Shown here piece by piece: positions 1-7,299 of a stretch of 64,000 nucleotides of DNA. A program made the position numbers and the translations under genes. The notes beneath the pieces are model-generated. The model saw only the letters and a program-made list of their open reading frames with translations, was not told the origin of the DNA and did no database searches. Source of the DNA: Paracoccus aerius. Lineage in GTDB: Bacteria > Pseudomonadota > Alphaproteobacteria > Rhodobacterales > Rhodobacteraceae. How positions within the stretch are numbered: position 1 is the first letter of the stretch; every line of letters begins with the position of its first letter. The DNA lies in contig NZ_BNCL01000004.1 in assembly GCF_014656455.1 (NCBI RefSeq), forward strand, positions 124,001 through 188,000. The letters run 5' to 3'.

Positions 1-873
1 GGCAAGGCGCCGGGGCACGGGGTTCACCGCACGTTCGGGCATGTGGACCGGCACCAGATCGGGCCGTCCCATCTGGGACGCCACAAGACGCGCCAGTTGA
101 AGAAGCGAGGTCTCGGTCTGCGAGCCGACATTGTAGACCCGGTCCGTCGCCGTGCTTTCCGCAGCCAGGATATTGGCCCGCGCCACGTCGCGGACATGGA
201 TCATGTCCAGGGTCTGCAAGCCGTCGCCGAACACAAGCGGCGGCTGTCCCTGGGCGACGCGTTCCATCCACCGGACCAGCACCTCGGTATAGCGTCCATG
301 CAGGTCCATGCGGGGGCCGTAGACATTGAAATAGCGCAGGGCGACATAGTTCAGCCCATACATGTCGTTGAACGACCGCAGAAGCCCTTCACCCATGGTC
401 TTCGCCGCGCCATACAGCGTCCTGTTCGCATAGGGCGGGTCGCTTTCGGGCGTCGGGAAATGCGGCGCAAGCCCATAGATCGAGGCTGACGAGGCCATGA
501 CGAGCTTTCCGACCTTGTAGCGCACGCAATCCTGCAACAGGTCATAGGTCGCCTGGACCATCACCTCCATCGCCTCGTCAGGCTCGGCGGCGCAATGCGT
601 GATCCGCAAGGCGGCCTGGTGGAAGACGACTTCGGATTCGGCCACCAGCGACTGCATCAAGGCGCGGTCCCGGATATCGCCCGACACAAGGCGGACCCGT
701 CCCGTCTGCATGGCCGCGGCCAGGTTTTCTGGCCGGCCGCGCACCATGTTGTCGATCACCACGACCTGCGCCGCCCCGGCCTCGACCAATTGGTCCACCA
801 GGTGAGAGCCGACAAAGCCGCTGCCGCCGGTCACAAGCACATTGGCACCGGCAAGGATCGTCTGGTTGCTCAT
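1..873 (-). CDS. NAD-dependent epimerase/dehydratase (extended SDR), C-terminus cut by window edge
   Basis: Predicted sugar-nucleotide epimerase or dehydratase acting in the cytoplasm on a UDP/TDP-sugar for surface polysaccharide. The N-terminus has the Rossmann motif TGGSGFVG and then the acidic VVVIDN strand end. The catalytic region shows SSASIYG followed by YGAAK (YxxxK), and RYFNVYGPR is typical of the extended SDR family. About 291 residues are visible and the reading frame runs off position 1, so 20-40 residues are probably missing. The ATG overlaps the stop of the upstream aminotransferase (ATGA), so this is the fourth gene of a translationally coupled operon. The exact substrate (4-epimerase or 4,6-dehydratase) cannot be read from sequence; UDP-sugar 4-epimerase (WbpP/GalE-like) is my best guess. 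Confidence 0.85.
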   Translation of the reverse strand, partial: MSNQTILAGANVLVTGGSGFVGSHLVDQLVEAGAAQVVVIDNMVRGRPENLAAAMQTGRVRLVSGDIRDRALMQSLVAESEVVFHQAALRITHCAAEPDEAMEVMVQATYDLLQDCVRYKVGKLVMASSASIYGLAPHFPTPESDPPYANRTLYGAAKTMGEGLLRSFNDMYGLNYVALRYFNVYGPRMDLHGRYTEVLVRWMERVAQGQPPLVFGDGLQTLDMIHVRDVARANILAAESTATDRVYNVGSQTETSLLQLARLVASQMGRPDLVPVHMPERAVNPVPRRLA

Positions 874-2003
874 GATGCCATCTCCATAGGCGGGTTGGTG
901 GTTTCCAGCCGCTCGGCGCAGGCATTCACGGCGTCGATGACGCGGCCGATCTCGGGTCCGGTCAGTTCGGGATAGATGGGCAGGGACAGCGTGGTGCGGG
1001 CATAGCGCTCGGCCACGGGGAAGCTGCCGGGTCCGGCCGCTAGGTCGGCATAGGCGGGCTGCAGGTGGACGGGCCGAAGATAATGGATGTTCGTGGCGAT
1101 GCCCGCATCCGACAGGGCCTGGCGCAGGGCATCCCGCTGGGGATGGCACAGGGCATAGACATGGCGCACATGGTCCGCCGGTCCCGCAGGCGAAGGCCGT
1201 TCCACCGCACCCGCCAACCCCTCGTCATAGGCCTGCGCCACCCGACGGCGGGCCGCGTTCCAGCCGTCCAGATAGCGCAGCTTGACGTCTAGGACCGCAC
1301 CCTGAACGGCATCCATCCGCAGGTTGTATCCGCGCAGCTCGTGGACCGAACGCTCGCGCTGCCCCCAGTCGCGCAGCATCCGCAGCCGCTCGGCCAGGGC
1401 ATCGTCGCTGGTGGTGATCGCCCCACCCTCGCCCGCGGCGCCGAGGTTCTTGCCAGGATAGAAGCTGAAACAGCCCATCGCGCCAAAGGCGCCGGCGCGG
1501 ACCCCGTCGCGTTCGGCCCCATGGGCCTGGCAGGCATCCTCGATCACGCACAGCCCGTGCTTTTCTGCAATGGCGCCGATTGCCGCCATGTCGGCAAGGC
1601 GACCGTGGAAATGGACCGGGACGACGGCGCGGGTGCGCGGGGTGATCGCCTTTTCCAGCTTCTCGGGATCCATGGTCAGGGTGCGGGGATCCACGTCGAC
1701 AAGAACCGGCGTCGCCCCGCAATAGGCAATGGCAGCCACCGTCGCGACAAAGGTGGTGGGCACCGTGATTACCTCGTCGCCCAGCTTGATGCCGGCCGCC
1801 AGCAGGGCCAGTTGCAGCGCCGCCGTTCCGCTGCTGACGGCGATCACATGCCGGGCGCCGCAATAGTCGGCAAAGCTCCGTTCGAACCGTTCGACCTGCT
1901 CGCCCAGGACATATTGCCCGCTGCGCAGGGTGGCCAGGACGGCGCCCTCAAGCTCGTCCTTGATGTCGCCATATTGCCGCCGCAGGTCCAGAAACGGGAT
2001 CAT
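870..2003 (-). CDS. DegT/DnrJ/EryC1/StrS-family PLP sugar aminotransferase (WbpE-like)
   Basis: PLP-dependent aminotransferase that would convert a 3-keto (or 4-keto) UDP-sugar into the amino sugar. The 377 residues match the family length. It starts with the characteristic IPFLDLRRQYG. SSGTAALQLALLA is the PLP-phosphate region, EDACQAHGA holds the ring-stacking aspartate, and FYPGKNLGA carries the Schiff-base lysine. It overlaps the dehydrogenase upstream and the epimerase downstream by 4 nt each. With a Gfo/Idh/MocA dehydrogenase and a left-handed beta-helix acetyltransferase as neighbours, the context fits the WbpB-WbpE-WbpD route to UDP-2,3-diacetamido-2,3-dideoxyglucuronate. The substrate is inferred from context only. 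Confidence 0.88.
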   Translation of the reverse strand: MIPFLDLRRQYGDIKDELEGAVLATLRSGQYVLGEQVERFERSFADYCGARHVIAVSSGTAALQLALLAAGIKLGDEVITVPTTFVATVAAIAYCGATPVLVDVDPRTLTMDPEKLEKAITPRTRAVVPVHFHGRLADMAAIGAIAEKHGLCVIEDACQAHGAERDGVRAGAFGAMGCFSFYPGKNLGAAGEGGAITTSDDALAERLRMLRDWGQRERSVHELRGYNLRMDAVQGAVLDVKLRYLDGWNAARRRVAQAYDEGLAGAVERPSPAGPADHVRHVYALCHPQRDALRQALSDAGIATNIHYLRPVHLQPAYADLAAGPGSFPVAERYARTTLSLPIYPELTGPEIGRVIDAVNACAERLETTNPPMEMAS

Positions 2004-3019
2004 GATGCCACCTTCAAGTTCACAAGATCGATCGGATGACCGCGCAGCTCGGTCGAACGGGTAGCCGCGGCCAGCATCTCGACGATGCGCAGGCCGGCCA
2101 GCCCGTCCGTCGCCGGCGCGCTGCCCTGCTGGATGCAGTCCGCAAAGATTTCTACCTCGGTCAGCAGCGCCTCCTTGGAGGACAGCGCCGGGGCGTACAT
2201 GTCGCCGATGCGATAGGACACCAGATGTTCGTAAGGGCCGCTGCCGCAGCTGGCGCCCCGGTCATAGACCCGCAGCTTTTCGCTGGTCTGCATGTCGTCA
2301 TACAGGACCATCTTGCGGCTTCCCCCGATCAGGGTCTGCCTGATCTTGACCGGCGCCAGCCAGTTGACGTTCAGATGCGCCAGTGCCCCGTTGCCATAGT
2401 GGATGTTCAACTGCGCCATGTTGTCCGGGCGACCGGCCAGGAAGCCCGCGGAACTGGCCGAGATGGCGACCGGCCGCTGGTCCAGAAGGTGATCCAGGAT
2501 CGCCAGGTCATGCACGGCCAGATCCCAGATAACGTTCACGTCGCGCTGGAACAGCCCCAGGTTCACCCGCGTCGAATCATAGTAGTAGATGGCGCCCAGC
2601 ACATCCTCGCGCACCAGACGGGAAATCGCCTGCACGGCCGGGGTATAGACAAAGGTGTGATCCACCATCAGCGTCAGCCCCCGCCGCGCCGCCTCGTCGA
2701 CCAGATGCCGCGCTTGGTCGACATCATCGGTCATCGGCTTTTCGACCAGGACGTGCTTGCCCGCCCTCAGCGCCGCAAGGGCCAAGGCGTAATGGGTCTG
2801 GACCGGCGTCGCGATCATGACCGCATCCACCGCTGGATCGCGCAGCAGTTCCTGCAGATCCGTCGTCAGTCTGGCTGCAGGGTGGCGCAACGCCGCGCGG
2901 GCCAGTGCATCGGGCGACTGGTCCGCGATCATCGCGACCTGGGCCACCCCGCTTTCCGCGACGGCGCGCGCGAGGTTCGGCCCCCAGTATCCATAGCCGA
3001 TGACACCAACATGGATCAT
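2000..3019 (-). CDS. Gfo/Idh/MocA-family sugar-nucleotide dehydrogenase (WbpB-like)
   Basis: NAD(P)-dependent oxidoreductase, 339 residues. The N-terminal Rossmann fold starts VGVIGYGYWG and is followed by the family hallmark EKP (LVEKPMT). The second domain is the usual beta-sheet substrate module with the VIWDLAVHDLAIL stretch containing the conserved Asp/His. In WbpB-type pathways this enzyme oxidises C3 of a UDP-N-acetylglucosaminuronate so that the next gene's aminotransferase can act. It overlaps its neighbours by ATGA on both sides. The assignment to the 3-dehydrogenase step comes from the conserved trio of neighbours; other Gfo/Idh/MocA sugar substrates remain possible. Confidence 0.87.
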   Translation of the reverse strand: MIHVGVIGYGYWGPNLARAVAESGVAQVAMIADQSPDALARAALRHPAARLTTDLQELLRDPAVDAVMIATPVQTHYALALAALRAGKHVLVEKPMTDDVDQARHLVDEAARRGLTLMVDHTFVYTPAVQAISRLVREDVLGAIYYYDSTRVNLGLFQRDVNVIWDLAVHDLAILDHLLDQRPVAISASSAGFLAGRPDNMAQLNIHYGNGALAHLNVNWLAPVKIRQTLIGGSRKMVLYDDMQTSEKLRVYDRGASCGSGPYEHLVSYRIGDMYAPALSSKEALLTEVEIFADCIQQGSAPATDGLAGLRIVEMLAAATRSTELRGHPIDLVNLKVAS

Positions 3020-3522
3020 GTCCTTGCCTCCAGGGATTCGGTCCGCTTTGCGGCGGATCCGCCACGGGAAATGATCCGCGCCGGCACTCCGGCCACCATG
3101 GCGTGGTCCGGCACGTCCCGGGTGACGACGGAACCCGCCCCGACGGTGGCGCCGATGCCGATGGTGATCCCCGGCAGGATCGTCGCATTCGATCCGATAT
3201 TGGCGCCATGCCTGACGCGGGTGCCTTCGCAGACCCAGTCACCGCCGCCCTTGAGGCTTCCATCGGGATTGACCGCCGAGGGATAGCGGTCGTTGGTGAA
3301 CATGACCCCGTGGCCGACGAAGACGCCGTCCTCCAGCGTCACGCCTTCGCACAGGAAGCTGTGCGAGGATATCTTGCAGCGCGCGCCGACCGAACAGCCC
3401 GCCTGTATCTCGACAAAGGTTCCGATCCGAGTTTCCTCGCCGACGCTGCAGCCATACAGGTTCACGAGATCGGGGTGGTGAATCACCGCGCCGCTGCCGA
3501 TTGTGCAATCTTTTATCGCCAA
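3016..3522 (-). CDS. Left-handed beta-helix sugar N-acetyltransferase (WbpD/WlbB-like)
   Basis: Acyltransferase of the hexapeptide-repeat family, 168 residues, that would acetylate the new amino group of the UDP-sugar from acetyl-CoA. Repeated I/V-G-x4 turns run through most of the chain (for example IGSGAVIHH, VGARCKIS, IGSNATILPG, IGIGATVGAG). A VFVGHGVMFTND stretch with the likely catalytic His is followed by the exit sequence VPDHAMVAGVPAR, typical of WbpD-type enzymes. It is the first gene of the operon. The start codon appears to be TTG: a GGAGAG ribosome site lies 5 nt upstream and there is no closer ATG. The stop overlaps the dehydrogenase start by 4 nt. Confidence 0.87.
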   Translation of the reverse strand: MAIKDCTIGSGAVIHHPDLVNLYGCSVGEETRIGTFVEIQAGCSVGARCKISSHSFLCEGVTLEDGVFVGHGVMFTNDRYPSAVNPDGSLKGGGDWVCEGTRVRHGANIGSNATILPGITIGIGATVGAGSVVTRDVPDHAMVAGVPARIISRGGSAAKRTESLEART

Positions 3523-3817
3523 GGAAACTCTCCGCTCTGCTGCGGCAGAATCTGGTGACCCATGCCTTCCCGAAGAATTGCTGCGAAGTCAGGGACGGAA
3601 AACTGTCCGAATGGGCATTGCGCATCATCCGAATGCATCGCGGCCCGCGAACCATCTGGCCATTTTGATCCGGCAGGCAGGGCAACGAGGGATGGCCAGG
3701 CCCCGGATGACCTTCCTCACCTATGGCGGGCCTTGCGGCGACCGCCTTATGATCCCTTTACCGCCCGGCCATGCGCGGCAATTCTGCATCAAGGCAATGC
3801 AACCGACGGAGGGGATC
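3523..3817. other. Divergent intergenic region between the polysaccharide operon and lhgO
   Basis: About 295 nt between the TTG start of the acetyltransferase (minus) and the ATG of lhgO (plus). It should hold both promoters. The lhgO frame stays open upstream to about 3503, but the protein homology begins only at the ATG at 3818. A ribosome site (GGAGGGG) at about 3807-3813 supports that start. I see no convincing -35/-10 pair, operator palindrome or small gene here. Confidence 0.5.
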
Positions 3818-5047
3818 ATGCCGCAGAATGATGTCGTGATCGTGGGCGGGGGCATCCTGGGCCTGACGACCGCCTGGAGCCTGCGGAACGCGAACCCCGA
3901 CCTCCGCATCACCCTTCTGGAAAAGGAAAAGGGCCCGGGCCTTCACCAGTCGGGCCACAATTCCGGGGTGATCCATGCCGGGATCTACTATGCGCCGGGA
4001 AGCCTGAAGGCCACGCTTTGCAAGCAAGGGGCCGCGAGGACAAAGCTGTTCTGCGAACAGCACGGCATCCCCTTCGACACCTGCGGCAAGCTGGTCGTCG
4101 CCACGGAACCGCATGAACTGCCCGCACTGGAAAACCTTGGCGAAAGATCGCGGGCCAACGGCCTGGCCACGACCCTGATCGGAGGCGACGAACTGACCGA
4201 GATGGAGCCCAACATCGTCGGGCTTCGCGCGCTTTTCAGCCCCGCCAGCGGCATCGTCAGCTATGCCCGGATCTGCGCGACGCTTCGCGATCTTCTGGCC
4301 GCGCAAGGGGTCGATTTCCGCTTCGGCGCCTTTGTCACGAACCTGGACGAACGTCCCGACGAGGTGGTCGTCGAAACCTCGGTCGGGGATTTCTCGGCCA
4401 GCTCGGCCGTCGCCTGCGCGGGGCTTCAGGCGGACCGCATCGCGGCCATGTCAGGCCTGGCCGATGATTTCAGGATCATCCCCTTCAGGGGCGAATACTA
4501 CCGCCTGGCCCCCCATCTGGACCAGGTTGTCCGCCACCTGATCTATCCGGTTCCCGAACCCTCGCTGCCGTTCCTGGGGGTTCACCTGACCCGGATGATC
4601 GGCGGCTATGTCACGGTCGGCCCCAATGCCGTCTTCTCGCTGGGCCGTGAAACCTATGAGCGCAGTTGGCCGGGTGCTGCCGATATCGCCGCCAGCCTTG
4701 CCTTTCCCGGCTTCTGGCGTCTGGCGCGGCGCTTTGCGAAGGTCGGCCTTCAGGAAATGCGCGGCAGCTTGTCCCGCAAGGTCTATCTTGAACGCTGCCG
4801 CCGCTATTGCCCCATGCTGACCCTGGCCGATCTGCAGCCCTATCCTTCGGGATTGCGGGCGCAGGCGGTGGGTCGGGACGGCAGGATGATCGACGACTTC
4901 CTGATCCGCGAAACGGCACGGACCCTGCATGTCTGCAACGCACCCTCGCCCGCCGCGACATCCGCATTTCCCATCGGGGACACGATCAGCGCGCGCCTTC
5001 TTGGCAAGATCGATGTGAAGCCGGCCCCTCGGGCTGCGGTGTCCTAG
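3818..5047 (+). CDS. lhgO: L-2-hydroxyglutarate oxidase, FAD-dependent
   Basis: Oxidises L-2-hydroxyglutarate to 2-oxoglutarate; the E. coli enzyme passes electrons to the membrane quinone pool. The 409-residue chain begins with an FAD dinucleotide-binding motif (VVIVGGGILG). HNSGVIHAGIYY, PFLGVHLTR and the C-terminal HVCNAPSPAATSAFPIG are hallmarks of the LhgO/YgaF branch of the DAO family. I chose the ATG directly before the FAD motif because it has a strong upstream ribosome site; a longer start at 3503 is in frame but would add residues unlike the family. It stands alone, divergent from the polysaccharide operon and convergent with tRNA-Tyr. Confidence 0.88.
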   Translation: MPQNDVVIVGGGILGLTTAWSLRNANPDLRITLLEKEKGPGLHQSGHNSGVIHAGIYYAPGSLKATLCKQGAARTKLFCEQHGIPFDTCGKLVVATEPHELPALENLGERSRANGLATTLIGGDELTEMEPNIVGLRALFSPASGIVSYARICATLRDLLAAQGVDFRFGAFVTNLDERPDEVVVETSVGDFSASSAVACAGLQADRIAAMSGLADDFRIIPFRGEYYRLAPHLDQVVRHLIYPVPEPSLPFLGVHLTRMIGGYVTVGPNAVFSLGRETYERSWPGAADIAASLAFPGFWRLARRFAKVGLQEMRGSLSRKVYLERCRRYCPMLTLADLQPYPSGLRAQAVGRDGRMIDDFLIRETARTLHVCNAPSPAATSAFPIGDTISARLLGKIDVKPAPRAAVS

Positions 5048-5107
5048 GCAGCGGACCGCGCCTTGTTCGGCCACGACCGCACCATTGCCGGAACATGAAG
5101 GGGGAAA

Positions 5108-5191
5108 TGGTGGGCGACCCTGGAATCGAACCAGGCATGGGTCTCCCCGGCGGAGTTACAGTCCGCTGCCGCACCTTGCAGCACGTCGCCC
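5108..5191 (-). tRNA. tRNA-Tyr (anticodon GTA)
   Basis: An 84-nt class II tRNA. On the minus strand the acceptor arm GGGCGAC pairs with GTCGCCC, followed by A and an encoded CCA. The D stem is GCTG/CGGC with a GG in the loop. The anticodon arm is GCGGA-CTGTAAC-TCCGC, giving anticodon GTA. A 14-nt long variable arm follows, as expected for bacterial tRNA-Tyr, then the T arm CCTGG-TTCGATT-CCAGG. It lies between lhgO (convergent) and rlmB (divergent). All stems are read directly from the sequence. Confidence 0.96.
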
Positions 5192-5315
5192 GCCGAGCCA
5201 TTCGGCGTGGGGGCGTCATTAGCGGGCGTGGCGGGGGGCGTCAAGCGGATTTCGGCCCCTTGCGTCCGGGGTGCCATGCGCGCCATGAAGGGGGCCAGCC
5301 ACAAGGATCCTGCGC

Positions 5316-6119
5316 ATGGCCGAACGACCCGGAAAGCCCAAGAAACCCACCTGGGTGATTGACAAGGAACGCGCGCGCCGCGCTTCGGCCGCCGAGACGG
5401 TGTGGCTGTTCGGCCTGCACGCGGTCCGCGACGCGCTTGCCAATCCGCGCCGCGAAAAGCTGCGGCTGGTCGTCACGCAGAACGCTGTGGACCGGTTGGG
5501 CGACCTGCATGGCGTCACGCCCGAGATCACCGATCCCCGCGTCTTCGGCAAGGCGGCGCCCCTGGCCCCCGACAGCGTCCACCAGGGCGCCGCGCTCGAG
5601 GTGAAGCCGCTGAAATGGGGCGGGCTCAGCGACGTGGTGCTGCGCGAGGCCGCGGGCGAAAAGCGGCCGCTGCTGGTGGCCCTGGACCGGGTGACCGATC
5701 CCCACAACATCGGCGCCATCCTGCGCTCGGCCGAGGTCTTCGGGGCACGGGCGGTGATCGCACCGGCCCGCCATTCCGCACCCGAGACGGGCGCCCTTGC
5801 CAAGACTGCCTCGGGCGCCTTGGAACGGCAGCCCTATCTGCGCGTGCCCAACCTGGCCGAGGCGCTGAGTCAGTTGAAGGGCATGGGCTTTACGCTGATC
5901 GGCTTGGACGGGACCGGCACCAGCCCCCTGCCCGACCTGCTTGAAACCCTGCCGGGCCGCGCCGTCTGCCTGGTCCTGGGGGCCGAGGGGCCGGGGATGC
6001 GCGACCTGACCACCAAAAGCTGCGACCATGTCGCGCGCATTCCCTTTGCAGCGGATTTCGGATCCCTGAACGTGTCCAATGCGGCGGCGGTCGCGCTCTA
6101 TGCAGCCAGCATGGCGTGA
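5316..6119 (+). CDS. rlmB: 23S rRNA 2'-O-ribose methyltransferase, TrmH/SpoU family (RlmB-like)
   Basis: AdoMet-dependent SPOUT methyltransferase, 267 residues, expected to methylate the ribose of a 23S rRNA guanosine (G2251 in E. coli numbering). The N-terminal substrate-binding domain starts around VWLFGLHAVRDAL. The knotted catalytic domain shows the three SpoU motifs in order: VTDPHNIGAILRSAEVFGA, CLVLGAEGPGMR, and IPFAADFGSLNVSNAAAVALY. An AAGGA lies about 10 nt before the ATG. It is divergent from tRNA-Tyr. A related tRNA-modifying SPOUT enzyme cannot be excluded from sequence alone. Confidence 0.9.
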   Translation: MAERPGKPKKPTWVIDKERARRASAAETVWLFGLHAVRDALANPRREKLRLVVTQNAVDRLGDLHGVTPEITDPRVFGKAAPLAPDSVHQGAALEVKPLKWGGLSDVVLREAAGEKRPLLVALDRVTDPHNIGAILRSAEVFGARAVIAPARHSAPETGALAKTASGALERQPYLRVPNLAEALSQLKGMGFTLIGLDGTGTSPLPDLLETLPGRAVCLVLGAEGPGMRDLTTKSCDHVARIPFAADFGSLNVSNAAAVALYAASMA

Positions 6120-6214
6120 AAATCACATCGCTGCGACAATGCTTGCGGCGGCGTTGAGAATCTTGGCCAGTGCTGCCAATTAAGGCTTCTGCTGCCGCCA
6201 CAAACTGCCTGCCG

Positions 6215-6619
6215 ATGAAAACGCTGCTGATCTCGTTGATGCTGACCGCCGCCCCTGTCCTGCCGGCCATGGCGCAGGATTGGGCAATGGACGGCTATGA
6301 TGCCGTGGGATTTCTGGAGAGCGGGCGGCCCCTGCCGGGTCGGGGCGACATCTCGACGCTGTGGAAGGGCAAGGTCTGGCATTTCGCGTCCGAGGAGAAC
6401 CGCAGCCGCTTCGAATCCGACCCCCGCCGTTTCGCACCTGCATTCGGCGGCTTGTGCCCTGTGGCGCTGTCCGAGGGGCGGCGCGTGGCCGGGGATCCCA
6501 AACATTTCGTCGTGATCGGCAACAAGCTATATCTGGTAGGGTCCAGCCGGGCATTCCGCAAACTGCAGGCGGCGCCGGCCGATATCATCGCCAAGGCCCA
6601 GGAAACCTGGCAACGCTGA
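6215..6619 (+). CDS. Exported YHS-domain protein
   Basis: Small secreted protein of 134 residues. It has an N-terminal signal peptide (MKTLLISLMLTAAPVLPAMAQ), so the mature chain is likely periplasmic. The mature region reads as a YHS domain: AMDGYDAVGFLESG, WKGKVWHFASEENRSRFESDP and YGGxCP-like AFGGLCPVALSEG. YHS domains bind metals in other proteins, but the function of this exported type is unknown. I chose the internal ATG because it gives a clean signal peptide; the frame stays open 45 nt further upstream. A ribosome site is not obvious. Confidence 0.78.
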   Translation: MKTLLISLMLTAAPVLPAMAQDWAMDGYDAVGFLESGRPLPGRGDISTLWKGKVWHFASEENRSRFESDPRRFAPAFGGLCPVALSEGRRVAGDPKHFVVIGNKLYLVGSSRAFRKLQAAPADIIAKAQETWQR

Positions 6620-6697
6620 CAAATCTGCCGGCATTTTTCCATCACAAGAATGCGATTATTCTGGAACTTAAAGGCGGTGTTGCCCATTTACCATTCG

Positions 6698-6787
6698 GAA
6701 CATGACCTCGGAACCGTCATGTTCAGATCACTGTCCCTCGTTCCGCGACTTGCGCCCGGCCAGTTTTCTGGACCGGGCGCCTTTTCT
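6698..6787 (+). ncRNA. Candidate two-hairpin small RNA or transcription attenuator
   Basis: This gap holds two strong secondary structures. The first is a perfect 9-bp inverted repeat, GAACATGAC/GTCATGTTC, at 6698-6706 and 6716-6724 with a 9-nt loop. The second, at 6752-6780, pairs GCGCCCGG with CCGGGCGC around a CAGTTTTCTG loop stem and is followed by CTTTTCT, which is a Rho-independent terminator. The terminator is 130 nt past the YHS stop and only 45 nt before the next ATG. That suggests a short separate RNA or a leader attenuator rather than a simple 3' end. I recognise no known RNA family, and the promoter is not clear. Confidence 0.45.
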
Positions 6788-6831
6788 ATGTAATGATCCT
6801 ACAACTTTTGGACGAGGAGGGGAGGCCCGTC

Positions 6832-7263
6832 ATGGAAGTCGATTTTCAGGATGACGAAGATATTGCGCGGATTGTGCGTGGTGTGAAGGTGATTGCGGTT
6901 GTGGGCCTGTCGCCGAACGAGGCACGGCCCAGCTGGGGCGTCGCGCGCTATCTCCAGGCCAACGACTACCGGATCGTGCCCGTCAATCCGGGTCAGGCCG
7001 GCCACACGATCCTGGGCGAAAAGGTCTATGCCCGGCTGGCCGATATTCCTGCCACCGAAGGCGTCGAGATGGTTGACATCTTTCGCCGGTCCGAGGCGGT
7101 CGGGCCGATCGTGGACGAAGCCCTGGCGCATCTTCCGCACCTGAAGTCGATCTGGATGCAGCTTGGAATCCGGAACGATGCCGCCGCCCGCAAGGCGGAA
7201 CAGCGCGGCATCATCGTGATCCAGGACCGCTGTCCGAAGATCGAGTTTCCCCGCCACCTTTGA
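6832..7263 (+). CDS. CoA-binding domain protein (YccU family)
   Basis: Single-domain protein of 143 residues with a Rossmann-like CoA-binding fold, as in the succinyl-CoA synthetase alpha subunit. VIAVVGLSPNEARPSWGVARYLQ is the nucleotide-binding start, VVPVNPG-type IVPVNPGQAG follows, and VDIFRRSEAV and KSIWMQLGIRND are typical of the YccU/COG1832 family. The physiological role is unknown. I preferred the ATG at 6832 because GGAGGGGAGG ends 8 nt before it; an ATG at 6793 is in frame but has no ribosome site and falls just after the upstream terminator. It converges on the OmpA-domain gene. Confidence 0.85.
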   Translation: MEVDFQDDEDIARIVRGVKVIAVVGLSPNEARPSWGVARYLQANDYRIVPVNPGQAGHTILGEKVYARLADIPATEGVEMVDIFRRSEAVGPIVDEALAHLPHLKSIWMQLGIRNDAAARKAEQRGIIVIQDRCPKIEFPRHL

Positions 7264-7266
7264 ACG

Positions 7267-7294
7267 AAAAAGCCCCGGCACCGCCGGGGCTTTT
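7267..7294. terminator. Bidirectional Rho-independent terminator
   Basis: Perfect hairpin AGCCCCGGC-ACC-GCCGGGGCT flanked by AAAA on the left and TTTT on the right. It lies directly after the CoA-binding gene stop and just before the stop of the opposing OmpA-domain gene, so it can serve both strands. Confidence 0.9.
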
Positions 7295-7299
7295 CCTTG

